Notes: generated by a model not told the origin, from the letters alone. A stretch of DNA of 64,000 nt from Thermococcus profundus (GCF_002214585.1 NZ_CP014862.1:1240001-1304000); one strand, 5' to 3'; positions 36,832 through 46,166 are shown, numbered from the stretch's first letter. Program-made: numbers and translations.

Positions 36832-39807
36832 ATGGTTAAAACGGACGTTAAAAAGAAGAGGAAAAAGGAGAAAGAAAAAACTAAACACCCCAAACAAACC
36901 AAAAAGGAATCAGAAGAGCTCAAAAAACTCGCCGGAATGTATCCTAGGCTGAAAACCTACGGACTGGCCCTGATCGTCCTCCTCGTTGCATACTACGGGT
37001 ACTTGATAAGGATGAAAACGGCAAAGCTCAAGTATCTCGTTGATCCGGATACGTTCTACCACTTCGAGATGTTCAGGCAGGCCGTAAAGCACGGCATCCC
37101 GAGCTACTTCCCGATGGCGGAGCCCCCGACGGGAATAAAAGTCAGCGGCTCCCTCGGTCTCTACGTTATCCCCGCGAAGGCCTACAGCCTGATCTTCAGT
37201 CACCTTGGATACTCAGAGCTGGAGTTCTTCAAGATGTGGACACCCCTAATGGGTGCACTGACGATCATAGGGATCTACCTCCTAGGGAAGAAGCTTCACT
37301 CAGACTGGACTGGCTTCTGGGCGGCGGTGTTCCTGGCGTTCTCCTACGCCAACTACACCAAGACCTACGCGGGAAACGCGAGGGGTGAGGCACCCTTCCT
37401 GATGTTCTTCGTCTTCGCCCTGCTCGCGATGACCTACTACCTCGACGACGATGCCAACCTCCTCGACTTCAAGAGGTCTTGGAAGAAGCTCACCTGGGGT
37501 GCGCTGTTCGTCCTCCTCAGCTGGCTCTTCATGATGAGCTGGCAGGGAAGCGAGTTCGGTCTCGGCGTACTGCTGGCATTCATGGCAGTTCACCCGATAG
37601 TCCTCTTTACGTTCGGAAGGATAAGGGAGCTCAAGAAGTTCACGTACGAGTTCTATCCACTGATGCTTGTCATCCTCCTGGGAGCCCTTCCGCTGACCGG
37701 CATCTCGCTCATCGGCTACAAACCGTTCCTAATATTCTCCATTGAAGTTTACTTTGCAGTGGTTGCACTCACCGCAGTAATGCTCTTCGGTGAAAATGTC
37801 GGCCTCAACTACTCGGACAAGAAGCACAGGTTCGGAACGGTTCTCGGCGTCGGCCTTCTCGGCTTCATAGGGGCTTACGCTTACTTCGGAAGGAGTCTCT
37901 GGAAGTTCTTCGGAAGCGCGTACCAGTCCAACCCGCTTTACCAGACGGTTGCAGAGCTCGCCAGGCCCAACTGGGGCTATGTAAAGAACGTCTTCAGCAT
38001 TCACTACAGCGGAGGCGCCGGTCAGGACGGTATGCTCTACATATTCTCCCTGCTGGGCTTCCTCGTGCTCATAATCAGGATGGGCTGGAAGCTCCGCAAA
38101 GGGGACATCACTAGCTACAAGGAGATATTCCTCGCCACGTACTACACCGCGGCAACTTACCTCCTCTGGACGGCGGTTAGATTCAGCTTCCAGGCCTCTG
38201 GAGCAGTCATACTTCTAGCCGGCCTTCTCTTCGGTGAGATGATAGTGGCAGTTGAAACCATGAAAGACACCCTAGGTACGAAGGCGATGTACGCCATCGT
38301 CCTCATCCTGCTTCTCCTGCCGCTCCCGGTGATCGGTGCGAGGGACATGGGCAAGATGGCAGATGCACAGGCTTCGAGTGAGGCAGTCCCGAAGAGCTGG
38401 CAGGACACCCTCCTCTGGCTCAGGAACAACAGCAACCCGCTCGACAGCGCTACGAGCTGGTGGGACTACGGCTACTGGATAGAGTCCAGCCTGCTGAGCG
38501 ACAGGAGGGCCTCAACGGACGGTGGCCATGCCTACGACAGGAGGTACATCCTGGCGGACTTCTTCTCCCACAGCGGAAACGAGGCGGAGCAGGACTTTGA
38601 GGCATGGGGACTCAACTACCTGATAGCCTGGCAGAGCGATATCTACAAGTTCAACGCCATAAGCTACCTGGGTGGTGCGATAACCTACGGCGAGTACAAG
38701 CACAACCCGATGTTCATGCCGGTCGGACCCCAGTACGGCTCCTCGATAGTGTTCGACAACCAGAGCAAGACCTACTACGTCAGGGTCGCCTACAGGAACG
38801 GTCAGGTTCTGCAGTACGTACCGGACACGATCATAGACATGAGCACGGGCTCGGTGTACCAGAACAAACAGTCCAACGTGCCCTACGTCCTCTACAAGTT
38901 CTCGCCGGGTTTTGGAGTGCTAGCCTACGATAAGATCGCCTACAGCAACTTCGTTCAGCTGGCCTTCATCTACCTGAACCCGAGGAACATCACCGAGTCC
39001 ATGAAGCTCAGGGCCAACTTCAAGCTCGTGAAGGCCGAAGGAGGCGTCAACACCTACAAGTTCCAGCCCTTTGCCGTTTACAGGATAGACATGCTCACCA
39101 ACGGGACGATCGAGAACGGAACTTGGCAGCAGGTTTACTCCACGTTCATGCCCACAAAGCTTCCGATAGGCGACCACACCTTCAGGATTTACATATCGGC
39201 CTTTGGAAGGGACGTCAAGGACGGAACCCTGATATTCGAGGCCTACAAGAACGGAACCCTGATACAGAAAGAGGTGCTCGCCCGGAACCTCCACATCGAC
39301 CACCTAAACGAGACCCCCATAACCGTGACCCTCAGCGTTCCCAACGCCACCAGCTACCGCATGGTTCTCCTCCAGGACGGTCCTATTGGAGTCCTCGATG
39401 GACCAGTCAAGGTTAACGGGAAGGAGGTCAACCCGAGCTTCCCGATAGCTCCGGGGCAGAGCGGCGATATGAGCCTCACCGCAGCCTTCAGGAAAGACTA
39501 CGAGAACGTCAACCTAACCCTGAGGGCGAGCGTGGTCTACTACGTCACACCTAACGGAGGGGACATCTACAGCGACAAATTCTACCTCGAACCCCACCAG
39601 GACATTATAGCGTACGTCCCAGTGAAGAGCCTGAGCGTCAAGGCGGGGGACAACGAAGTAACCGCCCACGTCAGCGTTCCGAAAGATGTGTTCGATGCGT
39701 ACATCGAAAAGCTCAAAGAGAAGTACGGGGACAACGTTGTCATCTACAAGAAGAGACTAGAGACCGTATTCATAACCCAGAAGGAGTACGTTGTGTGGGA
39801 GGGGTGA
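36832..39807 (+). CDS. aglB: Oligosaccharyltransferase AglB (STT3 family)
   Basis: 991 residues; transfers lipid-linked glycan to Asn of secreted proteins. After a very Lys-rich cytoplasmic tail (about 1-35) come about thirteen membrane helices (to about 510), with a metal-binding Asp pair in VDPDTFYHF near 70, then the large extracellular domain with the catalytic WWDYG motif (543-547) and beta-rich C-terminal modules. ATG at 36832 follows GGGGGT; an ATG at 36814 overlaps the glmS stop and is less well supplied. Length matches the long Thermococcales AglB. Confidence 0.95.
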   Translation: MVKTDVKKKRKKEKEKTKHPKQTKKESEELKKLAGMYPRLKTYGLALIVLLVAYYGYLIRMKTAKLKYLVDPDTFYHFEMFRQAVKHGIPSYFPMAEPPTGIKVSGSLGLYVIPAKAYSLIFSHLGYSELEFFKMWTPLMGALTIIGIYLLGKKLHSDWTGFWAAVFLAFSYANYTKTYAGNARGEAPFLMFFVFALLAMTYYLDDDANLLDFKRSWKKLTWGALFVLLSWLFMMSWQGSEFGLGVLLAFMAVHPIVLFTFGRIRELKKFTYEFYPLMLVILLGALPLTGISLIGYKPFLIFSIEVYFAVVALTAVMLFGENVGLNYSDKKHRFGTVLGVGLLGFIGAYAYFGRSLWKFFGSAYQSNPLYQTVAELARPNWGYVKNVFSIHYSGGAGQDGMLYIFSLLGFLVLIIRMGWKLRKGDITSYKEIFLATYYTAATYLLWTAVRFSFQASGAVILLAGLLFGEMIVAVETMKDTLGTKAMYAIVLILLLLPLPVIGARDMGKMADAQASSEAVPKSWQDTLLWLRNNSNPLDSATSWWDYGYWIESSLLSDRRASTDGGHAYDRRYILADFFSHSGNEAEQDFEAWGLNYLIAWQSDIYKFNAISYLGGAITYGEYKHNPMFMPVGPQYGSSIVFDNQSKTYYVRVAYRNGQVLQYVPDTIIDMSTGSVYQNKQSNVPYVLYKFSPGFGVLAYDKIAYSNFVQLAFIYLNPRNITESMKLRANFKLVKAEGGVNTYKFQPFAVYRIDMLTNGTIENGTWQQVYSTFMPTKLPIGDHTFRIYISAFGRDVKDGTLIFEAYKNGTLIQKEVLARNLHIDHLNETPITVTLSVPNATSYRMVLLQDGPIGVLDGPVKVNGKEVNPSFPIAPGQSGDMSLTAAFRKDYENVNLTLRASVVYYVTPNGGDIYSDKFYLEPHQDIIAYVPVKSLSVKAGDNEVTAHVSVPKDVFDAYIEKLKEKYGDNVVIYKKRLETVFITQKEYVVWEG

Positions 39808-40212
39808 TCATCCCCTCCGGATTTTCATATCTTCGAGCCTTCTAAGTCCGCTCTTCTCGGCGGTCTTCACAATTCCTGGGATGAACTTCCCCCTTGGGAC
39901 GAGCACCAGGGCCTCTACTTCCATAACGCCGAGCTTCTTGAGGGCAAAGGCCCTGTGATGGCCGTCAAGAATGTAGTACCTCCCTGCGTGGGGGAGAACG
40001 ATGATGGGGGCATCGTAGCCGTGTTTTATCTCCTGAAGAACCACTAGAAGCTTTTTCTCGCTCAGCTCGGACTGAGTCGGCACCACTTCTTCCAGGGAGA
40101 TGAACTTCCGCTCCACTTCGAACTCAATCCCCGAGATAGTCCTATACTCGTCCCTTATGCGCTCGGCCCGCTTTACGGCTTCTTCCCGTGTTATGAGTCG
40201 TATTCCGCTCAC
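39808..40212 (-). CDS. ParB/sulfiredoxin-fold protein
   Basis: 134 residues (GTG 40212, preceded by GGGGAGTGA; a GTG at 40230 is possible). The core YYILDGHHRAFALKKLG is the ParB N-terminal-like DGHHR motif. Relatives include DNA partition proteins and the archaeal ADP-dependent serine kinase SerK, which shares the fold, but this protein is much shorter and lacks a DNA-binding HTH. Function uncertain. It converges with aglB, whose stop abuts its own. Confidence 0.75.
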   Translation of the reverse strand: MSGIRLITREEAVKRAERIRDEYRTISGIEFEVERKFISLEEVVPTQSELSEKKLLVVLQEIKHGYDAPIIVLPHAGRYYILDGHHRAFALKKLGVMEVEALVLVPRGKFIPGIVKTAEKSGLRRLEDMKIRRG

Positions 40213-40423
40213 TTCTTCACTCCCCCACACCTATGATTTCCCGCACCACCTCCCGTCCATCCCCAGATCAGCCCGATGAATGATCTGAAGGAGGAAAGAA
40301 AGTGTGCGTACTTTTCTGGGTGTTTCCACCCCTGACTTAAGCCACAGGATTAGGGTACTCTCCCGCACTGAGCCCCCTGTTCTTGGGAGGAACAGACAAA
40401 TTTCGGCAACCGCCGCATCATCC

Positions 40424-41098
40424 TCACTCGTGCTCCTTCCTCTTCTCCTCGCGGGCGTGGATGTAGTCAAGGAGGGGCTGGATCCTCTTCCAGACCTCGG
40501 ATATGGGACCGTCCCCATCGACCCGGACGTAGATGCCCTTGGCCCTGTAGAACTTTATTATGGGCTCCATGTTTCTGACGTAGATGTGATAGCGCTTCCT
40601 AACGACTTCCTCTCTATCGTCGGCCCTCTGAATTAGCTTTGAGCCGCAGACGTCGCAGATTCCTGGAACCTTCGGGGGGTTGTACTTAACGTGGTAAACC
40701 GCCCCACAGTTCGGGCATATCCTCCTGCCCGATATCCTCTCGACGCTTGTCTCCTCATCGATGAATATCTCCACTGCAAGATCCAGCCTTATTCCGTGAT
40801 CGTAGAGGTAGTTCTCAAGGGCTATAACCTGCTCCGGAGTTCTCGGGTAGCCATCTAGTATGAAGCCCTCCCTCCTTCTGCGGAGTTTTGAGATTATCAG
40901 GGTGTTGACTATCGTGTCAGGTATGAGGTCTCCCCTGCTGAGATAAGCTTCCATCTCAACCCCAAGGGAACTCTTTCGCTCGATCTCCCTCCTTATCAGA
41001 TCTCCGGAGGAAATGTAGGCAAGGCCGTATTCCTCGACTATCCTCCGCGAGTGAGTGCTCTTCCCGGAACCCGGGGGACCGAATATCAGTATGTTCAT
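40424..41098 (-). CDS. adk: Adenylate kinase, zinc-lid type
   Basis: 224 residues; interconverts AMP+ATP and 2 ADP. P-loop GPPGSGKST (about 7-15), the AMP-binding SSGDLIRREI and GYPRTPEQ, and a LID with four Cys (CPNC and CDVC, about 127-155) that binds zinc. This is the long bacterial-like form rather than the short archaeal AK. The start follows GGTGAT. Divergent from the next gene across about 57 bp. Confidence 0.95.
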   Translation of the reverse strand: MNILIFGPPGSGKSTHSRRIVEEYGLAYISSGDLIRREIERKSSLGVEMEAYLSRGDLIPDTIVNTLIISKLRRRREGFILDGYPRTPEQVIALENYLYDHGIRLDLAVEIFIDEETSVERISGRRICPNCGAVYHVKYNPPKVPGICDVCGSKLIQRADDREEVVRKRYHIYVRNMEPIIKFYRAKGIYVRVDGDGPISEVWKRIQPLLDYIHAREEKRKEHE

Positions 41099-41155
41099 GG
41101 GGGATCACCAATAATCATTTATGCTCAAAAGCTGAATAACTTTTTGGTGATCCTC

Positions 41156-41602
41156 ATGAAGCTGAGTACAGGCTATGTGAGGGCAAGTGGCTACGCGCAT
41201 AAAGTACGGAGGGTGCTCTTCGCCCTGGTCCGGAGGAGGGTGGAGCCCAAAGAGGTAGTCAGGGCCGCAGGAGAGCTTAACCAGCGCATCTTCGACAGAC
41301 TGGTTGAAATGAAGGTCGACAAGGCAGACGTCATCAGGGTGACGGTTCCGTTCTCAATAAGGGATGGACAAATAGTGTGGGACTACGAAAACCTTGAGAT
41401 CGAGGTCTACAGGAGGGAGGAAGAGGAAAACCTGGCCAGGGCCATGGAAGAGGTCGAGGCACGCGAGAGGGAGCTCGAGGAGAGAATAAAGGAAGTCGAA
41501 GAAGTGGCTTTAAGGCTGAAAGAGCTCTCAGAAGAGCTTCTTGAAAGGATCGAGCGCCTTAAGGAGGAGCACACCTCACTAAAAATCAAGGCAGAGGAAT
41601 GA
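41156..41602 (+). CDS. DUF2258-like protein
   Basis: 148 residues: an N-terminal domain of about 90 residues (STGYVRASGYAHKVRRVLF, then TVPFSIRDGQIVWDYENLEIEVY) that I tentatively match to the archaeal DUF2258 family, followed by a charged coiled coil (about 92-148). No enzymatic motif. ATG at 41156 follows GGTGATCCTC. Probably a cytoplasmic oligomer; function unknown. Confidence 0.7.
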   Translation: MKLSTGYVRASGYAHKVRRVLFALVRRRVEPKEVVRAAGELNQRIFDRLVEMKVDKADVIRVTVPFSIRDGQIVWDYENLEIEVYRREEEENLARAMEEVEARERELEERIKEVEEVALRLKELSEELLERIERLKEEHTSLKIKAEE

Positions 41603-41742
41603 CGTTAATTGGAGGATGCCACTTTCAAAGAATGAAAAGGCAAAATGTCCCCACAGGGGTGTTATAACAAAAACACGGAACCACGTAGCTGGCTCTTCAA
41701 CTTCCAGTTAAAAGCCGAAAGATTTTCAGTTTTTCGCCGAAA

Positions 41743-41760
41743 AGCATTTATATTTAAAAA
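41743..41760 (+). promoter_or_regulatory. TATA region for cstA
   Basis: CATTTATATTTAAAAAG is the strongest AT-rich promoter element of the window. Its centre is about 50 bp before the ATG, giving a leader of roughly 20 nt with the GGAGGTG site. The rest of the 197 bp gap before it (41603-41742) shows no gene. Confidence 0.6.
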
Positions 41761-41799
41761 GTGTACATTGAAGCGCAAAACTTAAATGGAGGTGCAAAT

Positions 41800-43533
41800 A
41801 TGAACTCTGCTGTAGTTATTCTGCTGGCCGCGACCATCTACGTGGCCATGTACTTCACCTACGGAAAGAGCCTTCAGAACAAAGTGGTACGTGCAGACCC
41901 CAACAGGCCCACACCGGCACACAGGCTCTACGATGGAGTGGACTACGTTCCAGCGCACCCGCTTGTCCTCTACGGACACCACTTCGCATCGATAGCAGGA
42001 GCAGGCCCAATCGTCGGCCCAGCAGTTGCAATGGCCTGGGGATGGCTCCCGGGACTGATCTGGGTCTGGTTCGGAAACGTCTTCATTGGTGCCGTCCATG
42101 ACTATCTCGCACTGATGTCATCTGTCCGCTACGATGGTAAGTCCATCCAGTGGATTGCAGGAAAGCTCATGAGCAAGAGAACCGGTATAGCCTTCGAGCT
42201 CTACATCTGGTTCGCACTGCTCCTAGTTGTGGCGGCGTTCACAGCCGTTATCGCGGGTATCTTCACGAAGACCCCCGAGGCGGCGACCGCAGCACTGCTC
42301 TTCCTAGTCTCGGCCATGATAGTCGGTTGGCTCATGTACAAGACGAGCCTGCACTTCGCTGGAGCAACGGTTATAGGCCTAATCCTCGTGGCCATCTCAG
42401 TATGGCTAGGCTTCATGTTCCCGATACACGCGAGCTTCCACGCATGGGCAACGTTCCTGCTGTTCTACATCATAATTGCGGCATCGCTACCAGTGTGGAT
42501 ACTACTACAGCCCAGGGACTACCTCAACGCCTACATCCTGTGGTTCGGCCTCATACTCGGTGGACTGGCGTTCATCCTCGTCGGCAGTAAGGGAACCTTC
42601 ACAGCCCCTGCATACACAACCTGGAGCGCTCACGTCGTCGGAGGCAAGCCCTCGCCGTTCTGGCCCACGATACCGCTCGTTATTGCCTGTGGTGCCCTCA
42701 GTGGATTCCACTCGATAGTCGGCTCTGGAACCTCGTCGAAGCAGCTCGACAACGAGATACACGGCCTCATGGTCGGCTACGGCGGAATGTTCACCGAGGG
42801 CTTCCTTTCAACAATTGTCATAGCCTCAATATCAGTCTATGGAATTAAGGTCTTCGCTGACGCTGGAATAACCATAAACGCCTCCAACTGGGCCGTCATC
42901 TACGCCCCCAAGGTGGCCAAGGTAGTCGGTAAGGTCGGCATCTTCGCCAAGAGTTACGCATATGGACTGCAGGACGCCTTTGGAATACCGTACAAGACAG
43001 GTGCAGTCTTTGCCAGCCTCTGGGTCTCGGCCTTCGCCTTGACGTCACTCGACACCGCCACCAGGCTTGGAAGGTTCGCCTGGCAGGAAGTCTTTGGAAT
43101 GGTCGTTGACACCAGCCAGGGCTTCTGGAAGACCGTTACCAACAAGTGGGTCGCTTCAACTGTCATTGCAATACTCGGTGTCGCCCTTGCCTGGGGCAAC
43201 CAGTGGCTCATCCTCTGGCCGGCATTCAGCGGTATGAACCAGATGCTCGCGAGCATTGCAATGATGACCGCCGCCCTCTGGGTTGCCAAAGTACAGAGAG
43301 CTGGTAAGTGGAGCTGGGCCGTTCTCATTCCAGCGCTCTTCCTGTGGATCACGGTAACGTTGGCGCTTGGATGGTTCCTCGTGGAAGTCGTACCGGGAAT
43401 AAGCACACCGCTCACGAAGTACTCAGTGGGCCTGATAACCATCGTCGGCCTGCTCCTGAACTTCCTCCTGGCCTGGGACTTCTGGATCGCTTGGAAGAGG
43501 CCAGCAGAGGAGTACGAGGCCGCAAAGGCCTGA
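41800..43533 (+). CDS. cstA: CstA-family transporter (carbon starvation protein)
   Basis: 577 residues with about 16 membrane helices. The conserved APAGP-type IAGAGPIVGP motif, HPLVLYGHHFASI, and the SLDTATRLGRFAWQE segment are CstA hallmarks. Bacterial members import peptides or pyruvate; the substrate here is unknown, and peptides would suit a peptide-fermenting archaeon. ATG at 41800 follows GGAGGTG with 5 bp spacing and a strong TATA. Strong promoter and site suggest high expression. Confidence 0.92.
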   Translation: MNSAVVILLAATIYVAMYFTYGKSLQNKVVRADPNRPTPAHRLYDGVDYVPAHPLVLYGHHFASIAGAGPIVGPAVAMAWGWLPGLIWVWFGNVFIGAVHDYLALMSSVRYDGKSIQWIAGKLMSKRTGIAFELYIWFALLLVVAAFTAVIAGIFTKTPEAATAALLFLVSAMIVGWLMYKTSLHFAGATVIGLILVAISVWLGFMFPIHASFHAWATFLLFYIIIAASLPVWILLQPRDYLNAYILWFGLILGGLAFILVGSKGTFTAPAYTTWSAHVVGGKPSPFWPTIPLVIACGALSGFHSIVGSGTSSKQLDNEIHGLMVGYGGMFTEGFLSTIVIASISVYGIKVFADAGITINASNWAVIYAPKVAKVVGKVGIFAKSYAYGLQDAFGIPYKTGAVFASLWVSAFALTSLDTATRLGRFAWQEVFGMVVDTSQGFWKTVTNKWVASTVIAILGVALAWGNQWLILWPAFSGMNQMLASIAMMTAALWVAKVQRAGKWSWAVLIPALFLWITVTLALGWFLVEVVPGISTPLTKYSVGLITIVGLLLNFLLAWDFWIAWKRPAEEYEAAKA

Positions 43534-43571
43534 AGGCCCTTTCTCTTTTTACCACCTTTAGGGGCGATGGT

Positions 43572-43859
43572 ATGAGAGAAGAAGTGAAGAAGGTTCTTTC
43601 AAAGCTCAAACTTCCGCTGACCTTCCTGTGGGAGTTCCACAGGGGCTTTGAACTTTACTACACGCAGGGGATCAAATGGGAGGAGGAAGAACTTGAGAAC
43701 GTGTTCGCGCTCATCCTGTTTGGTGACTATATCGGCCTCCCCCATCCGCCAACGGAGCTTACCTACAGGCTGCTTCCCTACGTGATAAGGGAGCTGTACG
43801 TGATGGAGGAGAAGAGCACGAAGGAAGTCTCGATCAAAACCGGGTGGATAGGAGTGTGA
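43572..43859 (+). CDS. Small protein of unknown function, paralog A
   Basis: 95 residues with no membrane helix. It shares a core with the next gene: an acidic EELENVFALIL helix followed by PHPPTELTYRLLPYV. The start ATG at 43572 lies 38 bp after cstA and follows a purine-rich GGGGCGATGG. First of five genes ending at 46107, including a Get3-type ATPase; it may be a partner or adaptor of that ATPase. Family not recognised. Confidence 0.72.
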   Translation: MREEVKKVLSKLKLPLTFLWEFHRGFELYYTQGIKWEEEELENVFALILFGDYIGLPHPPTELTYRLLPYVIRELYVMEEKSTKEVSIKTGWIGV

Positions 43860-43869
43860 GGGGATCGAT

Positions 43870-44151
43870 ATGCCGAAGAGGATACTTGAAGATATAAGGG
43901 CCTTCCTCAAGGGGTTTGGAAGCTCCTTCAAAGATCAGTCGACGGAGTACATAGAGTTCGAGGAGAGGGAGCTTGAGAACGTCTTTGCACTCGTGCTTAT
44001 GGGCTCTTTCGTCGGCATTCCCAGCCCTCCAACGACCCTAGTTGTCAGGCTGATGCCCCACATGGTTAAGGAGATGCACGTTATGCAGCAGAGGGCCGTT
44101 AATATGGACGATATATTCGGCGAGATAGCCGGAATGTTCGACATAGATTGA
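43870..44151 (+). CDS. Small protein of unknown function, paralog B
   Basis: 93 residues, paralogous to the gene just upstream: the ELENVFALVL helix and the PSPPTTLVVRLMPHM segment align with PHPPTELTYRLLPYV. The C-terminus is acidic (FDID). ATG at 43870 follows GGGGATCG. It lies 10 bp after paralog A and 9 bp before the Get3-like ATPase, consistent with translation as a unit. The duplication suggests a heterodimer or two alternative adaptors. No family recognised. Confidence 0.75.
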   Translation: MPKRILEDIRAFLKGFGSSFKDQSTEYIEFEERELENVFALVLMGSFVGIPSPPTTLVVRLMPHMVKEMHVMQQRAVNMDDIFGEIAGMFDID

Positions 44152-44160
44152 GGTGATCGT

Positions 44161-45153
44161 ATGAGGGAATTCCTGCTTCCGAAGGAAGGATTCAGGACGG
44201 TGTTCGTGATAGGGAAGGGGGGCGTTGGAAAAACGACGACCAGCGCCGCACTCTCGGTCGCCCTCGCGAAGAGGGGCTACAAAACACTGATAGTATCCCT
44301 CGATCCAGCGCACAACCTAGGCGACGTTTTTATGACAAAGCTCACTGACGAGCCCAAGAAGCTCGCAGAGAACCTCTACGCCAGCGAGCTGGACATGGAG
44401 AAGCTCATCAAGGGCTACCTCAAGCACCTTGAGGACAACCTCAAACATATGTACCGCTACCTGACCGTTATAAACCTGGAGAAGTACTTTGAGGTTCTCA
44501 GCTTCTCACCGGGAATAGAGGAGTATGCGACGCTTGAGGCGATAAGGAACATCCTGCTCAAAGGAGACGAATGGGACGTGATAATCTTTGACACCCCGCC
44601 GACTGGACTGACTCTGCGCGTTCTGGCACTTCCGCGCATTTCCCTCATATGGGCCGATAAGCTCATCGAAATCAGGAGAAAGATCCTCGAAAGGAGAAGA
44701 ATGATAGCAAAGGTTCACGGCGATCAGAAGTTCGTGCTTGAGGGACAGGAGTTCACCCTCCCCAAGGACGAGGAGGAAGACCCCGTAATGAAGGAGCTGA
44801 GGAAGTACAGAAAAGAGGTAGAGTTCGTCGAGGACGTCCTAACCGATCCCGGAAGGACGAGCGTGATCGCGGTGATGAACCCGGAGATGCTGCCGCTGTA
44901 CGAGACTAGAAGGGCTCACGAGAGCCTGAGGAAGTTCAAAGTGCCCTTCAACATGATAGTGATCAACAAGGTAATATCAGTTGAGCGGGAGATACCTGAG
45001 ATAAAGGTCAAGCTCGAAGCCCAGGAGAGGGTTCTAAGGGAGATAATGGCAGAGTTCAAAGACGTTGAAATAGTAAAGGTGCCGATGTTCCCGGAGGAGC
45101 CCAGGGGCTTGGAGAGGCTGGAAAAGCTCGGAGGTATGGTGGTTGAGGGCTGA
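44161..45153 (+). CDS. ArsA/Get3-family ATPase
   Basis: 330-residue SIMIBI ATPase with deviant Walker A GKGGVGKTTT (18-27), a switch II-like DTPPTGLTLR, and nucleotide-base motif VINKV (about 263). Family members insert tail-anchored proteins (Get3) or energise arsenite efflux (ArsA). The two halves of bacterial ArsA are not present, and no zinc CXXC of fungal Get3 is seen. No arsB nearby, so arsenite transport is unlikely; a targeting or chaperone role is favoured. Start follows GGTGATCGT. Confidence 0.88.
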   Translation: MREFLLPKEGFRTVFVIGKGGVGKTTTSAALSVALAKRGYKTLIVSLDPAHNLGDVFMTKLTDEPKKLAENLYASELDMEKLIKGYLKHLEDNLKHMYRYLTVINLEKYFEVLSFSPGIEEYATLEAIRNILLKGDEWDVIIFDTPPTGLTLRVLALPRISLIWADKLIEIRRKILERRRMIAKVHGDQKFVLEGQEFTLPKDEEEDPVMKELRKYRKEVEFVEDVLTDPGRTSVIAVMNPEMLPLYETRRAHESLRKFKVPFNMIVINKVISVEREIPEIKVKLEAQERVLREIMAEFKDVEIVKVPMFPEEPRGLERLEKLGGMVVEG

Positions 45154-45448
45154 AGATATTTTGGAGCTCCTGAAGGGCGTGAAAAATCCTTTCACGAACA
45201 TGGATATAGTAAGTGAAGGACTCGTCACGAAGATCGAAGTCGAGGAGGAGGAAGGGAAAGTCACCATATACGTTGCCTTTGCCAGGAACACGCCCCTTCA
45301 CCCCTTTGCCATGGCCGTCAACTGGCCGATCCAGGCCAGGATAGTCCGGGACATGGTAAACGTTTTAGAGGATAGGCTGGGATACTTTGAGATAGTTGAC
45401 GACACAACCCTGCAGAGGTATTACCCACTCGATGAAACGGAGGTATGA
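45143..45448 (+). CDS. MIP18/DUF59-like iron-sulfur assembly protein
   Basis: 101 residues of the MIP18 (SufT/DUF59) family: EDILELLKGVKNPFTNMDIVSEGLV is shortened to the diagnostic NPFTNMDIVSEGL, followed by VTIYVAFARNTPLHPF. Such proteins help load iron-sulfur clusters onto targets. It starts with TTG 11 bp inside the ATPase gene, with a GGTGG before it, and its stop overlaps the next start region by 4 bp. The usual Cys of the family is not evident. Confidence 0.78.
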   Translation: MRAEDILELLKGVKNPFTNMDIVSEGLVTKIEVEEEEGKVTIYVAFARNTPLHPFAMAVNWPIQARIVRDMVNVLEDRLGYFEIVDDTTLQRYYPLDETEV

Positions 45449-45450
45449 TG

Positions 45451-46107
45451 ATGGAACTGACGTCTACTCTAATTTGGGCTATAATGATTCTCGCGGCTGT
45501 GACATCGATACAGTTCTACAAAGGAAGAAAGTGGAACCTCCAGCTAATGCAGCACTACCTCCGCTCCGTGGAGGATGTAGTAAAACCCGAGGACAAAGAC
45601 TACGTCTGGCTTGGTGGATACATCGGCTTTAGGGCAAACTACAAGATCAACAGGGACAACATAAGGAGGTTTGAGTACACCCTCACACTCCTCCCCAGGC
45701 ACAGCATCCTCTACTTCCCGATCTCACTGGTTACTAGCAGACACGACAAGCTCTACGTTGTGGTGAGGCCATTCGCCCAGATAAAGCGCGAGGCACACCT
45801 CATACAGAAGGGTTACTACAGGCTCAAGCCGAACATTGAGAACGAGCCCCTGTTGCAGAGTGAGGAGATCGAGATAGCCGGCAGAAAGTACGAAGCTTTG
45901 TTCGAGAAGAGAAGGGACCTGGAGAACCTGAAGGCCCTCGTGGAGAGCATGCCTAGACCGCACAACATCAAGCACGTCGCGCTTACTCCAAAAACCAACG
46001 TCTTCTACGTCCAGATGAAGCCCGAACCTGACACCATAAAAGAAGACATCGAGAAAATCGTCCGCTTTGCCAACGAAAAGCTCAAGGAAAGCCCGTTCTC
46101 TTCTTAA
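45451..46107 (+). CDS. Membrane-anchored protein of unknown function
   Basis: 218 residues: an N-terminal hydrophobic helix (about 5-22) and a cytoplasmic-looking alpha/beta domain rich in basic residues with no motif I recognise. Three ATGs in a row lie at 45445-45453; the third gives the best spacing from GGAGGT. Last gene of the Get3-like operon, so a membrane receptor or docking factor for the ATPase is an attractive but untested idea. Confidence 0.75.
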   Translation: MELTSTLIWAIMILAAVTSIQFYKGRKWNLQLMQHYLRSVEDVVKPEDKDYVWLGGYIGFRANYKINRDNIRRFEYTLTLLPRHSILYFPISLVTSRHDKLYVVVRPFAQIKREAHLIQKGYYRLKPNIENEPLLQSEEIEIAGRKYEALFEKRRDLENLKALVESMPRPHNIKHVALTPKTNVFYVQMKPEPDTIKEDIEKIVRFANEKLKESPFSS

Positions 46108-46166
46108 GTTCTTAGCCCAAGAAAAACGTTAAATCTAATTTTCCCATTTTTACGGATGGTGAGTTT

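Noticed and set aside
40231-40518. Minus-strand ORF overlapping the 3' end of adk
   Set aside because: Basic, low-complexity translation with no ribosome binding site; it is the shadow frame of adk.
41603-41742. Possible riboswitch before cstA
   Set aside because: The region lies upstream of the TATA box, so it would not be in the mRNA, and no known aptamer motif is visible.
44161-45153. Arsenite-pump ATPase (arsA) assignment
   Set aside because: No arsB or arsR nearby and only one ATPase domain; Get3-like is as likely.
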